The notes under the pieces: generated by a model
What the model was told of the DNA's origin: nothing
Databases searched by the model: none
The model's input: only the letters and a program-made list of their open reading frames with translations
Made by a program: the position numbers and the translations under genes
Shown here: piece by piece, positions 6,712 to 15,934 of the stretch
Numbering within the stretch: the stretch's first letter is position 1
Layout: the number at the start of each line of letters is the position of its first letter
Source of the DNA: Lachnospiraceae bacterium
GTDB lineage: Bacteria > Bacillota > Clostridia > Lachnospirales > Lachnospiraceae
Assembly: GCA_024698865.1 (NCBI GenBank)
Contig: JAILQS010000004.1
Location: 1 to 40,954, forward strand
Reading direction: 5' to 3'
Length of the DNA: 40,954 nt

Positions 6712-8457
6712 CTACCTGTCCTCCACACAGAGTGCTCCCCACCCCCACTGTGGATTAGGCAGGCTTTCGGTTCCCCTTTCTCCACTCCCCGGAGAGCGTG
6801 CAGGGAGCAAACTTGCATCTTGCACCGATTGCGAATTTTTCTCCATTAACGCCTTTAGTTTTTCACCATACAAATCCGTATCATTTCCCCTTACAATTCC
6901 CCACTCCATATAAATTGCCGCACTTCCACTCACAATTGGCGCTGCCACCGATGTACCGCTTGCAACAGAATAATTTCCGCCGGGTGTCGGTGAGATAATA
7001 TCCACCCCCGGTGCGACCAGTTCCGGTTTTTTGTACTGATTGCCCCATGTAAATCCTCTTCCCGAAAATGAAGCAATCGTGTTTCGATTACTGTCATATG
7101 CGCCGACCGTAATAGCTCGTTTGGCTGTAGAAGGAATCGTCAGCGTTTTTTCCTCCACAGGCCGCAAAAATCTTGTAGCCGGTCTGAGTACATTTCCCGC
7201 CGGAAGCCAGATTTCAAATTCTCCATTCTTGACTGCAACCGGACGAAGTTGTATTGTCCATATCCCGGGTTGTATGTAATCTCCCACCGGCACAAGAGAA
7301 ATCGAAACCTCCGAAAGTGAATTAAAAGGCGTTGGTTCCCTTAATAACACATTAACCCTCGTCTCTCCAAGCATTCCTTCATAAATCGGGTTTACGGTCG
7401 TAATTGCCGGACTCGTCTGTCCCCCGGGCTCTTTAATTGCAATTTCCATTTCATCCGCGTAATACTTCCATAGTTCAAATGTAAATGCTGTTTGAAAATC
7501 CGAGACGGCAATTTCCACCTGTTCGTATAACCCCTCTAACGTCTGCTCGTTCGTTTGCCTTCCGATCCCTTGTCCTTCGAAACCAACCCTTCCGCCGTAA
7601 TGTCGTCCCATTCCCCCCTCATTGCCACTGCCGATACAAATCACATTCTTCCAGATACCACACACCGTATCAATATAAGTTTCCACCAGGCTGTCACCGG
7701 AATGAGAACCAAAATTATTACCAAGACTGATATTGATTGCGATCGGCTGTTGTCTTTCCATCGCCGTACGAACGCAAAAGTCAATCCCCTCCATAAGTTG
7801 TGCCGTCTGTGGAAAAGAATCTCCTCTGGAGTTTCCAAGCTTCACAATCAGCAGGTCACAATCCGGCGCAACACCGGCATACCTTCCCTCCGATGCTCTC
7901 CCATTTCCACCTGCAAGCCCGGCCACCTGTGTGCCGTGTCCGCTAAGATCCACGGTTGGAATTGCCTCTTCCGGATTTCTCAAGCTTTGATTGATTCTCT
8001 CCTGTGCAAAAAACAGGCCCTGATTATATCCTGCCGGAGCCGCCGCCCCTTCGAAACCATCCGCTTCCAAGGACTGGTCCCATATTCCTATGATACGTGT
8101 ATCACCGTTTTCCCGACGAAAATCCGGGTGTCGATAATCTATGCCCGAATCGATGATTCCAACTATCACACCTGCTCCCGTCAACCGTTCGTCCACAACC
8201 CGGTTATTAATGCGTCTAAAAATCCTGTTTCTGGGAATGCAGGAAGCTGCGATGGCATTTTCCACATTGAAAAACAACTGTCTCGGACGCTCCACAAAAT
8301 CTATGTTTGCCTGTGCAAGAAACGCTTCCACCTGATTGGGCGAAATCGTCACAATTGCGTATCCCCCCAACAAAAAAGTGGCAGACACGCCCTCTGCATT
8401 TGTCAGAGAGGACATATCGCCACTATATTTTATAATCAATTCTATCTGTTTTTCCAT
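6712..8457 (-). CDS. CspB-like subtilisin-family (S8) protease
   Basis: About 581-residue subtilase of the clostridial Csp germination-protease type, which in spores processes the cortex hydrolase precursor. An N-terminal prodomain-like region (about 1-90) precedes the catalytic domain. The triad is intact: Asp in GIIDSGIDY (about 103), His in SGHGTQVAG (about 174), Ser in SGTSVAAP (about 503), with the oxyanion Asn in GSGNEG. A long jellyroll-like insertion lies between about 300 and 440, as in CspB. There is no signal peptide, as expected for a protein packed in the spore. The C terminus NPQWGWGALCVEDR is family-like, but an odd Ser/Gly/Arg-rich insertion precedes it. A GTG at 8478 is an alternative start; the ATG at 8457, six bases after GTGGG, is preferred. 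Confidence 0.85.
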   Translation of the reverse strand: MEKQIELIIKYSGDMSSLTNAEGVSATFLLGGYAIVTISPNQVEAFLAQANIDFVERPRQLFFNVENAIAASCIPRNRIFRRINNRVVDERLTGAGVIVGIIDSGIDYRHPDFRRENGDTRIIGIWDQSLEADGFEGAAAPAGYNQGLFFAQERINQSLRNPEEAIPTVDLSGHGTQVAGLAGGNGRASEGRYAGVAPDCDLLIVKLGNSRGDSFPQTAQLMEGIDFCVRTAMERQQPIAINISLGNNFGSHSGDSLVETYIDTVCGIWKNVICIGSGNEGGMGRHYGGRVGFEGQGIGRQTNEQTLEGLYEQVEIAVSDFQTAFTFELWKYYADEMEIAIKEPGGQTSPAITTVNPIYEGMLGETRVNVLLREPTPFNSLSEVSISLVPVGDYIQPGIWTIQLRPVAVKNGEFEIWLPAGNVLRPATRFLRPVEEKTLTIPSTAKRAITVGAYDSNRNTIASFSGRGFTWGNQYKKPELVAPGVDIISPTPGGNYSVASGTSVAAPIVSGSAAIYMEWGIVRGNDTDLYGEKLKALMEKNSQSVQDASLLPARSPGSGERGTESLPNPQWGWGALCVEDR

Positions 8458-8489
8458 CAAAATCCCACACGAAATCACGCATTTTTAAT

Positions 8490-8518
8490 AATATACGTTT
8501 CCTATCCCAAATATATTC
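8490..8518 (-). promoter_or_regulatory. possible sigma-E-type sporulation promoter
   Basis: GAATATA (8512-8518) and CGTATATT (8490-8497), 14 bp apart on the minus strand, resemble the sigma-E pattern (KMATATW, N14, CATACANT), with two mismatches in the -10 box. Csp protease genes are sporulation genes, so the position makes sense. A sigma-A reading (TTGGGA, 17, TAAAAA) is also possible. Confidence 0.3.
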
Positions 8519-8559
8519 CGGATTGGTTTGGTAGTGTGAAATCTGTGTATGAAAACGTT

Positions 8560-10671
8560 TTATACTTCAAACAACATATCCGCATAAGAAGGCACCGGCC
8601 ATAACTCTTTGTCAACGAGCATTTCCAGTTCGTCAATCGGTGCTCTAAGGTCGTTCATTGCAGGCATTACCTTGTCCATAAAGAAATGTGCCTGTTCTTC
8701 ACCTTCCGCTTTTTCATTTGCCTGACTTGTTACTTCCTCTAACTTCTTCAAAGCAGTTTTGGTCTTTGTAAGCAAAGCGCTTGAAGTTGTAAGTAATTCT
8801 GTCTGTACACTTACATCCGCTGCCGGGCATGCACTCTTAACCGCATTGATAGACTCTGCAAGTGAAGTCGTGTGTCTGATAATTGCCGGTATATATTTCT
8901 TGCTCGCCATATCAATCATCGTTCTTGCTTCGATATTGATTGCTTTTGCATACGCCTCATAGTTAATCTCTGCACGTGATTCCAACTCAACTTTGGAAAG
9001 TACATGGTGTTTTTCAAAAATTTCGATTGTCTTTGGATCAATCAAAGATGGAATTGCATCCACCATGGATTTGACATTTGGAAGGCCACGTCTTTCAGCT
9101 TCCTTCGGCCACTCTTCCGAATATCCGTTACCATTGAAAATAACCTGTCTGTGTTCGGTAAATGTCTTCTTAATCAAATCATGAACTGCAGTATCAAAAT
9201 CTTCTGCCTTTTCGAGCTGATTAGCCATATCTTCCAATACGTCCGCAACGATTGTGTTGAGTACTGTATTTGGTCCGGCTACCGATAAAGAAGACGCTAC
9301 CATACGGAATTCAAATTTATTTCCGGTAAATGCAAATGGTGACGTACGGTTTCTGTCGGTTGCATCCCTTCTAAAGTCCGGAAGTGTATTAACACCTGTA
9401 GTAAGGCGTCCGCCCTGAAGACTGGATTTGGCTTCACCGGTTTCGATTAACTGGTCTACTACGTCTTCTAACTGTTCACCAAGGAATACAGAAATAATCG
9501 CCGGTGGTGCTTCATTCGCGCCAAGTCTGTGATCATTTCCCGGATTGGCTGCAGAGAAACGAAGCAATACTGCATTTTCATCTACTGCACGGATAATGGC
9601 AGAGAGGAATAATAAGAACTGCACGTTCTCGTGTGGTGTCTTGCCCGGATCCAACAGATTCTTTCCGGTGTTGGTTACAAGCGACCAGTTGTCATGTTTA
9701 CCGGAGCCATTCACTCCCGCAAACGGTTTCTCATGAAGAAGGCACTCAAGATTGTGACGTTTTGCAACCTTTTTCATAATCTCCATCACAAGCTGATTGT
9801 GGTCAGTAGCAATGTTGGCGGTAGAATAAATCGGCGCCATTTCATGCTGTGCCGGTGCCACCTCGTTGTGCTGTGTCTTTGCAAGAATACCGAGTTTCCA
9901 GCATTCTTCATTCAATTCTTTCATAAATGCAGCAACACGTTCTTTGATGGTACCAAAATAATGGTCATCCAGTTCCTGACCTTTTGGAGGCATCGCACCA
10001 AATAACGTACGACCTGTAAAAATCAAATCTTCACGCTGCAAATATTTGTCTCTGTCTACAAGGAAATATTCCTGCTCTGCACCAACAGAAACAGAAACAC
10101 TTTCCACATCATTATGTCCAAATAATTTTAAAATACGAACCGCCTGATCATTTACCGCTTCCATGGAACGAAGCAATGGTGTCTTTTTATCCAGTGCCTC
10201 TCCTGTATAAGAACAAAACGCCGTTGGAATACATAAGGTAACTCCAATGGCATCTTTCTTCAAAAATGCCGGTGAAGTACAATCCCAGGCAGTATAACCT
10301 CTTGCTTCAAAAGTTGCTCTAAGACCACCGGAAGGAAAAGATGACGCATCCGGTTCTCCTTTAATCAACTCTTTGCCGGAGAATTCCATGATTACTCCAC
10401 CGTCTCCGGTTGGTGTAAGAAAAGCATCATGTTTTTCCGCTGTAGTGCCGGTCATTGGCTGGAACCAATGTGTATAGTGTGTTGCTCCTCTCTCCAGCGC
10501 CCATTCCTTCATCGCATGAGCCACTGCACCTGCAATATGTGAATCCAGCTCCAAATCCTTGTCGATGGTTTCCTTCAACTGCTTGTATACAGGTTTTGGA
10601 AGACGTTCCCGCATAACACTATCGTTAAACACGTCCTCGGCAAAAATGTCTTCAATTACACTCTTAATCAT
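8560..10671 (-). CDS. glnN: glutamine synthetase type III
   Basis: A 703-residue GSIII enzyme making glutamine from glutamate, ammonia and ATP in the cytoplasm; it is typical of Bacteroides, cyanobacteria and gut clostridia. Family marks are the N-terminal [13 protein letters not shown], the [18 protein letters not shown] segment near 70, [10 protein letters not shown] near 200, [18 protein letters not shown] near 265 and [12 protein letters not shown] near 320, plus the late helical C terminus. The length is normal. AAGGTGGAG precedes the ATG. It has its own likely promoter (TTGCTT, 17 bp, TAAAAT). No GlnR box or glutamine riboswitch was recognised in the short upstream gap. Confidence 0.97.
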   Translation of the reverse strand: MIKSVIEDIFAEDVFNDSVMRERLPKPVYKQLKETIDKDLELDSHIAGAVAHAMKEWALERGATHYTHWFQPMTGTTAEKHDAFLTPTGDGGVIMEFSGKELIKGEPDASSFPSGGLRATFEARGYTAWDCTSPAFLKKDAIGVTLCIPTAFCSYTGEALDKKTPLLRSMEAVNDQAVRILKLFGHNDVESVSVSVGAEQEYFLVDRDKYLQREDLIFTGRTLFGAMPPKGQELDDHYFGTIKERVAAFMKELNEECWKLGILAKTQHNEVAPAQHEMAPIYSTANIATDHNQLVMEIMKKVAKRHNLECLLHEKPFAGVNGSGKHDNWSLVTNTGKNLLDPGKTPHENVQFLLFLSAIIRAVDENAVLLRFSAANPGNDHRLGANEAPPAIISVFLGEQLEDVVDQLIETGEAKSSLQGGRLTTGVNTLPDFRRDATDRNRTSPFAFTGNKFEFRMVASSLSVAGPNTVLNTIVADVLEDMANQLEKAEDFDTAVHDLIKKTFTEHRQVIFNGNGYSEEWPKEAERRGLPNVKSMVDAIPSLIDPKTIEIFEKHHVLSKVELESRAEINYEAYAKAINIEARTMIDMASKKYIPAIIRHTTSLAESINAVKSACPAADVSVQTELLTTSSALLTKTKTALKKLEEVTSQANEKAEGEEQAHFFMDKVMPAMNDLRAPIDELEMLVDKELWPVPSYADMLFEV

Positions 10672-10706
10672 AATTCTCCACCTTTCAAAAATCCTTTCGT
10701 AATGGA

Positions 10707-10735
10707 ATTTTATATTTTTTTATCGAAAAAAGCAA
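10707..10735 (-). promoter_or_regulatory. candidate glnN promoter
   Basis: Minus-strand TTGCTT (10730-10735), 17 bp, TAAAAT (10707-10712), directly after the mscS stop codon. Confidence 0.5.
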
Positions 10736-10736
10736 C

Positions 10737-11651
10737 TTATTTAGCATCTTTTTTTGATATATTGATATCCATCTGCTGAAATGGTATTTCTATTCCGTTT
10801 TCATCGAACGCCTTTTTAATCTTTTCTAAAAGGCTCCATCTGCAATTCCAATAGTTCTCTGTTAAAGTAATTCCCCTGAAACCTACCATAATTGCACTGT
10901 TATCCAGTTTTTTCACAAAAATCTTCACATTTTCCGCGTTCTTTAACAATTCCTCTTCTTTCGCCACCTGCAAAAGTACATTCTTTACCTGTTCCAGATT
11001 GGAAGAATAAGCGACCGGTATTTCCAGATCCAATGTTCTTTCCGTCTCTTTTGTCACATTTACAATGCTCATATTGGATAACATTCCGTTCGGTATTACT
11101 ACCATACAGTTTTCAATCGTGAGCATACGTGTATAGAAAATATCTATTGCACAAACCGTTCCTTCTTTGCCGTCTGCGATGATATAGTCGCCTACCGAAA
11201 ACGGTTTCATCAGCAAAATGAGAACGCCACCTGCGAAGTTTGCGAGGCTCCCCTGCAATGCCAGACCTACCGTAAGACCGGCAGACCCCAGAATTGCGAT
11301 TGCAGAACTTGTGGCAATATTCAATATATTTGCAGTTGCAAGAATAAGAACTACGTTAAATACCACCTTTAGTAGTGATAAGAGGAACTTTGAAACACTT
11401 TCATCCATTGCAGATTTTTCAAAGGACTTCTTCAGATGTTTCAAAAATATCTTAATTGCTTTGTGACCGATGAAGAAAAATATCAGTGCTACGATAATTC
11501 TTCCAAGCACCCCCGGTACTGCATCCAATATACTGCTTATCCATGAATTAATCTGTTCTGTTGTCTTAGAAATGGAAGTTGCAGTTTTGGAAATTACTTC
11601 TTCTCCGTTATCCATAATTGTTTCACTTAATAATATCTTTGTCAGTTTCAT
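10737..11651 (-). CDS. mscS: MscS-type mechanosensitive channel
   Basis: A 304-residue small-conductance mechanosensitive channel of the cytoplasmic membrane that releases solutes on hypo-osmotic shock. Three membrane segments are visible at about 47-70, 90-110 and 118-145. The third holds the pore signature GLALQGSLANFAGGVLILL followed by KPFSVGDYI. The beta domain carries the PNGMLSN motif, and an alpha/beta C-terminal domain follows. The length is close to E. coli MscS. GGAG lies seven bases before the ATG. The gene is 23 bp behind glgB and ends the glucan operon, which may reflect osmotic stress when sugar is taken up or glucan is mobilised. Confidence 0.93.
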   Translation of the reverse strand: MKLTKILLSETIMDNGEEVISKTATSISKTTEQINSWISSILDAVPGVLGRIIVALIFFFIGHKAIKIFLKHLKKSFEKSAMDESVSKFLLSLLKVVFNVVLILATANILNIATSSAIAILGSAGLTVGLALQGSLANFAGGVLILLMKPFSVGDYIIADGKEGTVCAIDIFYTRMLTIENCMVVIPNGMLSNMSIVNVTKETERTLDLEIPVAYSSNLEQVKNVLLQVAKEEELLKNAENVKIFVKKLDNSAIMVGFRGITLTENYWNCRWSLLEKIKKAFDENGIEIPFQQMDINISKKDAK

Positions 11652-11674
11652 TGGTCACTCCATCAATTTTTTAT

Positions 11675-14326
11675 TTATTTTTTGGCTGCTTTCTTGGTCG
11701 CCTTCGGCTTAGCTGCAGTCGCGTTAGCTACTGCTGCTGTCGCGTTAGCTACTGCTGCTGTCGCGTTAGCTACTGCTGATGTCTTAGCCTTGGTAGCTCC
11801 CTTGGTAGCCGTCGCTGTTGTCTTAGTAGCTACAGCCTTAGTAGCAGTTGTCTTCGTCTTAGTTGTTTTCTTTGCTGCAGTTGCGTTAGCTACTGCTGCA
11901 GTCGGCTTAGCCTTAGTTGTTTTCTTTGCTACAGTTGCGTTAGCTACTGTTGCAGTCGCGTTAGCTGCAGTCGCGTTAGCTACTGCAGTTGTCGTCTTCG
12001 CCTTAGTTGTTTTCTTAGCAGCAGTTGCCTTAGCCACTGCTGCAGTCGGCTTAGCTACTGCTGATGCCTTTGTCTTAGTTGTTTTAACCGCGGTCTTCTT
12101 TAACGGCGTGCATTTGAACACACTCATCGCAAGTGGCGGAACTGTAATACTTATGGAATGTTCTCTGCCATCGCATTCAATTTCTTTGGATTGTTTTACT
12201 CTGGCATTTACATTGCCCCATCCACCAAAGTCAACGCTGTCGCTGTTAAAGATTTCTTTGTATTTGCCTGCAAATGGAACACCTACTGCAAAGTCTTTGT
12301 ACACAACCGGCGTAAAGTTAATTACTACGAGTAAGCTTTCCTCCTCTTTCTTCGTTTTACGAAGGAAAGCGATAATGCTGTGGTCTGCATCCAGCTCACT
12401 AATCCACTCAAACCCTTCCGGACTGTGATCCAGACTGTATAAGGCTTCGTTATCTTTGTAAAATTTATTCAAAGCACTCACATACTTTTGCATGTTTCTG
12501 TGGCTTTCATACTCATCAATCAATTCCCATTCCAGAGATTTCTCCTCATTCCATTCCGCAAACTGTGCGAAATCCTGTCCCATAAAGAGAAGCTTTTTGC
12601 CCGGATGGGTCATCATATAACCATAGGCAGCTCTGAGGTTGGCAAATTTCTCATCGTATTCGCCAGGCATCTTGCCAATCATGGAACCCTTTCCATGCAC
12701 AACCTCATCATGAGATAATACCAGCATATATTTCTCACTGTAAGCGTATACCATACTGAAGGTCAGCTGTCCGTGAGAACCTTTTCTAAACAACGGATCC
12801 AGACGCATATATTCAAGGAAATCATTCATCCAGCCCATATTCCATTTATAATCAAATCCCAGACCGTCTTCCTCTACATCACCCGTAATCAACGGCCATG
12901 CGGTAGACTCTTCCGCAATAATAAGTGCTCCGTCTTTTCTCTTCTTTGCTTCCGTATTAATTCTCTTTAACAGCTCAATTGCTTCCAGATTCTCATTGCC
13001 ACCGTACATATTGGCAACCCATTCTCCATCATTCTTACCATAATCCAGATAAAGCATAGAAGCAACTGCATCCATACGAATTCCGTCCGCATGATACTTC
13101 TCTAACCAGAACATTGCACTGGAAACAAGGAAATCAATAACTTCCGGTCTTCCGTAATTGAAAATCAACGTTCCCCAATGCGGATGAGCTCCCTGACGTT
13201 CATCCAGATGTTCGTACAGGCAGGTTCCGTCAAATGCAGAAAGTCCAAACGTATCTCTTGGGAAATGCGCCGGTACCCAGTCAAGAATTACACCGATATT
13301 TTTGCTGTGCATATAATTCATAAAATAAGCAAAATCATCCGGCGTTCCATATCTTGCCGTCACTGAAAAATAACCGGTTACCTGATATCCCCAGGATGCA
13401 TCAAACGGATGCTCCATAATCGGCATCAGTTCAATATGTGTATAATTCATTTTCTTAACATAATCAGCAAGCATCGGTGCCAGTTCGCGGTAGTTATAGA
13501 AAGAATCTTTCTCGTCCACACCCTCAATCACCGGTTTTTTGAAAGAACCCAAATGTACTTCATAAATGGAAACCGGCTCTTTCTTAATATCCCTCTTGGC
13601 TCTTGCCTTCATATATGTATCATCTGACCAGCGGAATGTGTCAATGTCCCAGACGCGACTTGCATTGCCCGGACGAAGTTCGCTGCTCGTTGCATACGGA
13701 TCTGCTTTCAGATAAACAAGTCCGCCTTTTGCCTTGATTTCAAATTTGTATAAATCGCCAACCTTTGCCTCAGGAACAAACAATTCAAAAATGCCGCTTC
13801 CATCCAGACGATGCATCTGGAATACACGACCATCCCAGTTACAAAAGTCACCTACGACGCTGACTCTCATGGCATATGGTGCCCATACAGCAAAATGAAC
13901 TCCGGATACCCCTCGTATTGTCCTTGGATGCGCTCCCAGAATCTTATACGCCTTGTAATCAACTCCTTCGCTGAAACGAAGTTCCTGATCCGGCGTAATC
14001 TGGCATCCAAACGAATACGGGTCATGGAATTCTTTTTCTCCATCTTCTGTTTTTTCAATTAATGTATATTCAGGAACCGTTTTTCTTGGAATCAATGTGG
14101 CAAAGAAACCTTCCTCGCTTTCCAAAACCATCGGATATTCCTTATTTGTCTTTGCTAATTTCACTGTAAGAGAGGTTGCTCTTGGACGAAATGCCTGAAT
14201 CAAAATTCCTTCTTCCGTCTTCTGGGGTCCCAGATAATCAAAAGGCTTATATTCCTCTGCATATACAACGCCCTCCATACGTCCCCAATCCATCATGTCA
14301 TACAGTGTTGCTTCTAAATTACCCAT
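11675..14326 (-). CDS. glgB: glycogen branching enzyme with H1-like tail
   Basis: A GH13 1,4-alpha-glucan branching enzyme that moves alpha-1,4 chains to alpha-1,6 branch points of glycogen. It has an N-terminal extension, a CBM48-like domain (about 135-235), a catalytic barrel and a C-terminal beta domain. The catalytic triad is intact: Asp in GIRMDAV (about 419), Glu in IIAEES (about 472), Asp in LSHDE (about 540), counting from this start. An ATG at 14338 is rejected because its GGAGG is the binding site of the ATG at 14326. After VPPLAMSVFKC, where branching enzymes normally end, 141 extra residues of Ala, Thr, Lys, Val and Asn follow, built from AVANATA and KKTTKAK units, predicted disordered and strongly basic. 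The gene lies between a sugar symporter and mscS with small gaps. Confidence 0.95.
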   Translation of the reverse strand: MGNLEATLYDMMDWGRMEGVVYAEEYKPFDYLGPQKTEEGILIQAFRPRATSLTVKLAKTNKEYPMVLESEEGFFATLIPRKTVPEYTLIEKTEDGEKEFHDPYSFGCQITPDQELRFSEGVDYKAYKILGAHPRTIRGVSGVHFAVWAPYAMRVSVVGDFCNWDGRVFQMHRLDGSGIFELFVPEAKVGDLYKFEIKAKGGLVYLKADPYATSSELRPGNASRVWDIDTFRWSDDTYMKARAKRDIKKEPVSIYEVHLGSFKKPVIEGVDEKDSFYNYRELAPMLADYVKKMNYTHIELMPIMEHPFDASWGYQVTGYFSVTARYGTPDDFAYFMNYMHSKNIGVILDWVPAHFPRDTFGLSAFDGTCLYEHLDERQGAHPHWGTLIFNYGRPEVIDFLVSSAMFWLEKYHADGIRMDAVASMLYLDYGKNDGEWVANMYGGNENLEAIELLKRINTEAKKRKDGALIIAEESTAWPLITGDVEEDGLGFDYKWNMGWMNDFLEYMRLDPLFRKGSHGQLTFSMVYAYSEKYMLVLSHDEVVHGKGSMIGKMPGEYDEKFANLRAAYGYMMTHPGKKLLFMGQDFAQFAEWNEEKSLEWELIDEYESHRNMQKYVSALNKFYKDNEALYSLDHSPEGFEWISELDADHSIIAFLRKTKKEEESLLVVINFTPVVYKDFAVGVPFAGKYKEIFNSDSVDFGGWGNVNARVKQSKEIECDGREHSISITVPPLAMSVFKCTPLKKTAVKTTKTKASAVAKPTAAVAKATAAKKTTKAKTTTAVANATAANATATVANATVAKKTTKAKPTAAVANATAAKKTTKTKTTATKAVATKTTATATKGATKAKTSAVANATAAVANATAAVANATAAKPKATKKAAKK
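11678..12100 (-). repeat. low-complexity coding repeat of the GlgB tail
   Basis: This is the DNA encoding the 141-residue tail. Three 21-bp units repeat in tandem at 11718-11738, 11739-11759 and 11760-11780, with one base difference in the last. Looser copies recur to about 12060 and encode the heptad AVANATA, alternating with KKTTKAK-type basic patches. Near-identical tandem units can change copy number by slippage without breaking the frame. Confidence 0.85.
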
Positions 14327-14359
14327 AACTTCCTCCATTCTGAAACAGCCAAAATCCCC

Positions 14360-15895
14360 TTACTTCATTTTCTTTGTCTGTTTTCTTTCCTTTTTACTTT
14401 CTAAATAGCCTTCTCGTACCAGTTTTCTTTCCCTTTTTCGTTCCAAGCGCTCTGCACGTCTTTGCATAGAAATATAACTTTTTTCAATCTGCACCTTATG
14501 CATCGCTTTTTTATCGAGCTCGTAACGGTGAAGTGCCAACAGGGAAACCAGCCACCCCAGTATAGGAACTCCACAATATAAAAATAATATAGTCCACTTA
14601 AGAGTTGGTGTCAATGGGTCTGACACTTGTGGAAATGTGCCACCAAAGCCCACTATCAGCAGCACCAGTCCGACAAATGCAGTCCCCAGTGCTGCAAAAG
14701 CCTTGTCCACAAAAGAAAACAACGCTCCCATAATGCCGGGCACGTAGTGTCCGCTGCGTGTCACTTCATAGTCCGAACAGTCCGCAATCATCGGCACAAC
14801 CATGTTATTTGTCACCGATTTACAGCCGTTCAAAAGTACAAACACCACAAAAAACAATATAGAAACTGTATTTGGCAAATAAAGCCCGTACCGTATCTGA
14901 TTGACATCCGGTCGTAATAAAACAAACGCCATCAAAACCTGAAAAAATATCGCAAGTTCCGTAAATATTACAAGCGCTCTTTTCTGTCCCCATTTTTGCG
15001 CCACACGTATTCCTCCGGTCACAACGACTAATGTCGGAATTGCCGTTATAATACCAATCAGACCTGCCAACACATAATTATTCATCATTACCCCAAACAA
15101 CATAACTCCGACTGCCGTGTGGCTATATACCGTAGCAGCAAACCTGTCCACACTGTTTGCAAATATAAGATTTCTAAGAGGCCGGTTGTTGCGCATAATA
15201 TCTACATACTGTTTGAGTTTTACTTTCTCGTAAACGGCATCTCCCACAAAAAACTCTTTGCGGTCCTTCTCCCAGATTCCGAGCATTGCAAGCAATGTAC
15301 AGACAAATGACAGTGTCACTACAAACCAGACCAGTTGAAAATAAACCATAAAATTGGTAAAGCCATCATACTTTGGCACCAGATATGCAGACACCAACAG
15401 AGCAACTCCACCGTAGGAAGCCATAATATACAATGAGTCAAAGTAGGTGCAAACCGGTCTTTGCACCGGATTATCCGTAATAACGGTCTGACCGGACTTT
15501 CCAACAACGGTCTGAAAAGTATAACCGATTACAAATACCGCATATATAAATATAAAATACGGAAGACGTACCACCTCCGGAATATGGTGTGTTGTCAAAA
15601 ATAAAAGCAGACAGCTGCCTGCCATCATAAGATTTCCCATGAACATAAACGGACGAAATTTACCAAATCGTCCGTTCATCCGATCCAGCAAAAAGCCGGC
15701 TACCGGGTCCGTTATTCCATCAAATACGCTCATCGCCGTGACAAGCATCGTGATTAAAATAGCGGCAAATCCGGCGATACTGTTTGCGTAATACGAAACG
15801 TATGCCATCATTGCCAGATATAAATTTGTCGCGGCATTGTTTAACGAAAACAATCCTATTTGCCAGAGCCGCGCGTTGTTGTACTTTTCTTCCAT
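14360..15895 (-). CDS. GPH-family sugar:cation symporter (MFS)
   Basis: A 511-residue member of the glycoside-pentoside-hexuronide:cation symporter family, which takes up sugars or glycosides with H+ or Na+. The family motif DGITDPVAGFLLDRMNGRFGKFRPFM (about residues 59-84) is present, and about 12 membrane segments are visible. The C-terminal tail (about 465-511) is very basic (RRAERLERKRERKL). The gene is 39 bp after the EIIC-EAL gene and about 33 bp before glgB, so the three appear cotranscribed. The substrate cannot be read from the sequence; the context suggests a sugar feeding glycogen. AAGGA lies about 11 bases before the ATG. Confidence 0.88.
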   Translation of the reverse strand: MEEKYNNARLWQIGLFSLNNAATNLYLAMMAYVSYYANSIAGFAAILITMLVTAMSVFDGITDPVAGFLLDRMNGRFGKFRPFMFMGNLMMAGSCLLLFLTTHHIPEVVRLPYFIFIYAVFVIGYTFQTVVGKSGQTVITDNPVQRPVCTYFDSLYIMASYGGVALLVSAYLVPKYDGFTNFMVYFQLVWFVVTLSFVCTLLAMLGIWEKDRKEFFVGDAVYEKVKLKQYVDIMRNNRPLRNLIFANSVDRFAATVYSHTAVGVMLFGVMMNNYVLAGLIGIITAIPTLVVVTGGIRVAQKWGQKRALVIFTELAIFFQVLMAFVLLRPDVNQIRYGLYLPNTVSILFFVVFVLLNGCKSVTNNMVVPMIADCSDYEVTRSGHYVPGIMGALFSFVDKAFAALGTAFVGLVLLIVGFGGTFPQVSDPLTPTLKWTILFLYCGVPILGWLVSLLALHRYELDKKAMHKVQIEKSYISMQRRAERLERKRERKLVREGYLESKKERKQTKKMK

Positions 15896-15934
15896 TTACA
15901 TACATCCTTCTATTAATACGCTGTTTTATTCTTC

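Noticed and set aside
7555-8604. 349-codon plus-strand frame
   Set aside because: It is antisense to the S8 protease, which has an intact triad; the plus-strand product has no domain and poor composition.
11682-12428. 248-codon Ala/Val-rich plus-strand frame
   Set aside because: It is the complement of the GlgB tail repeat; its hydrophobic repeats come from the complement of Ala/Thr codons.
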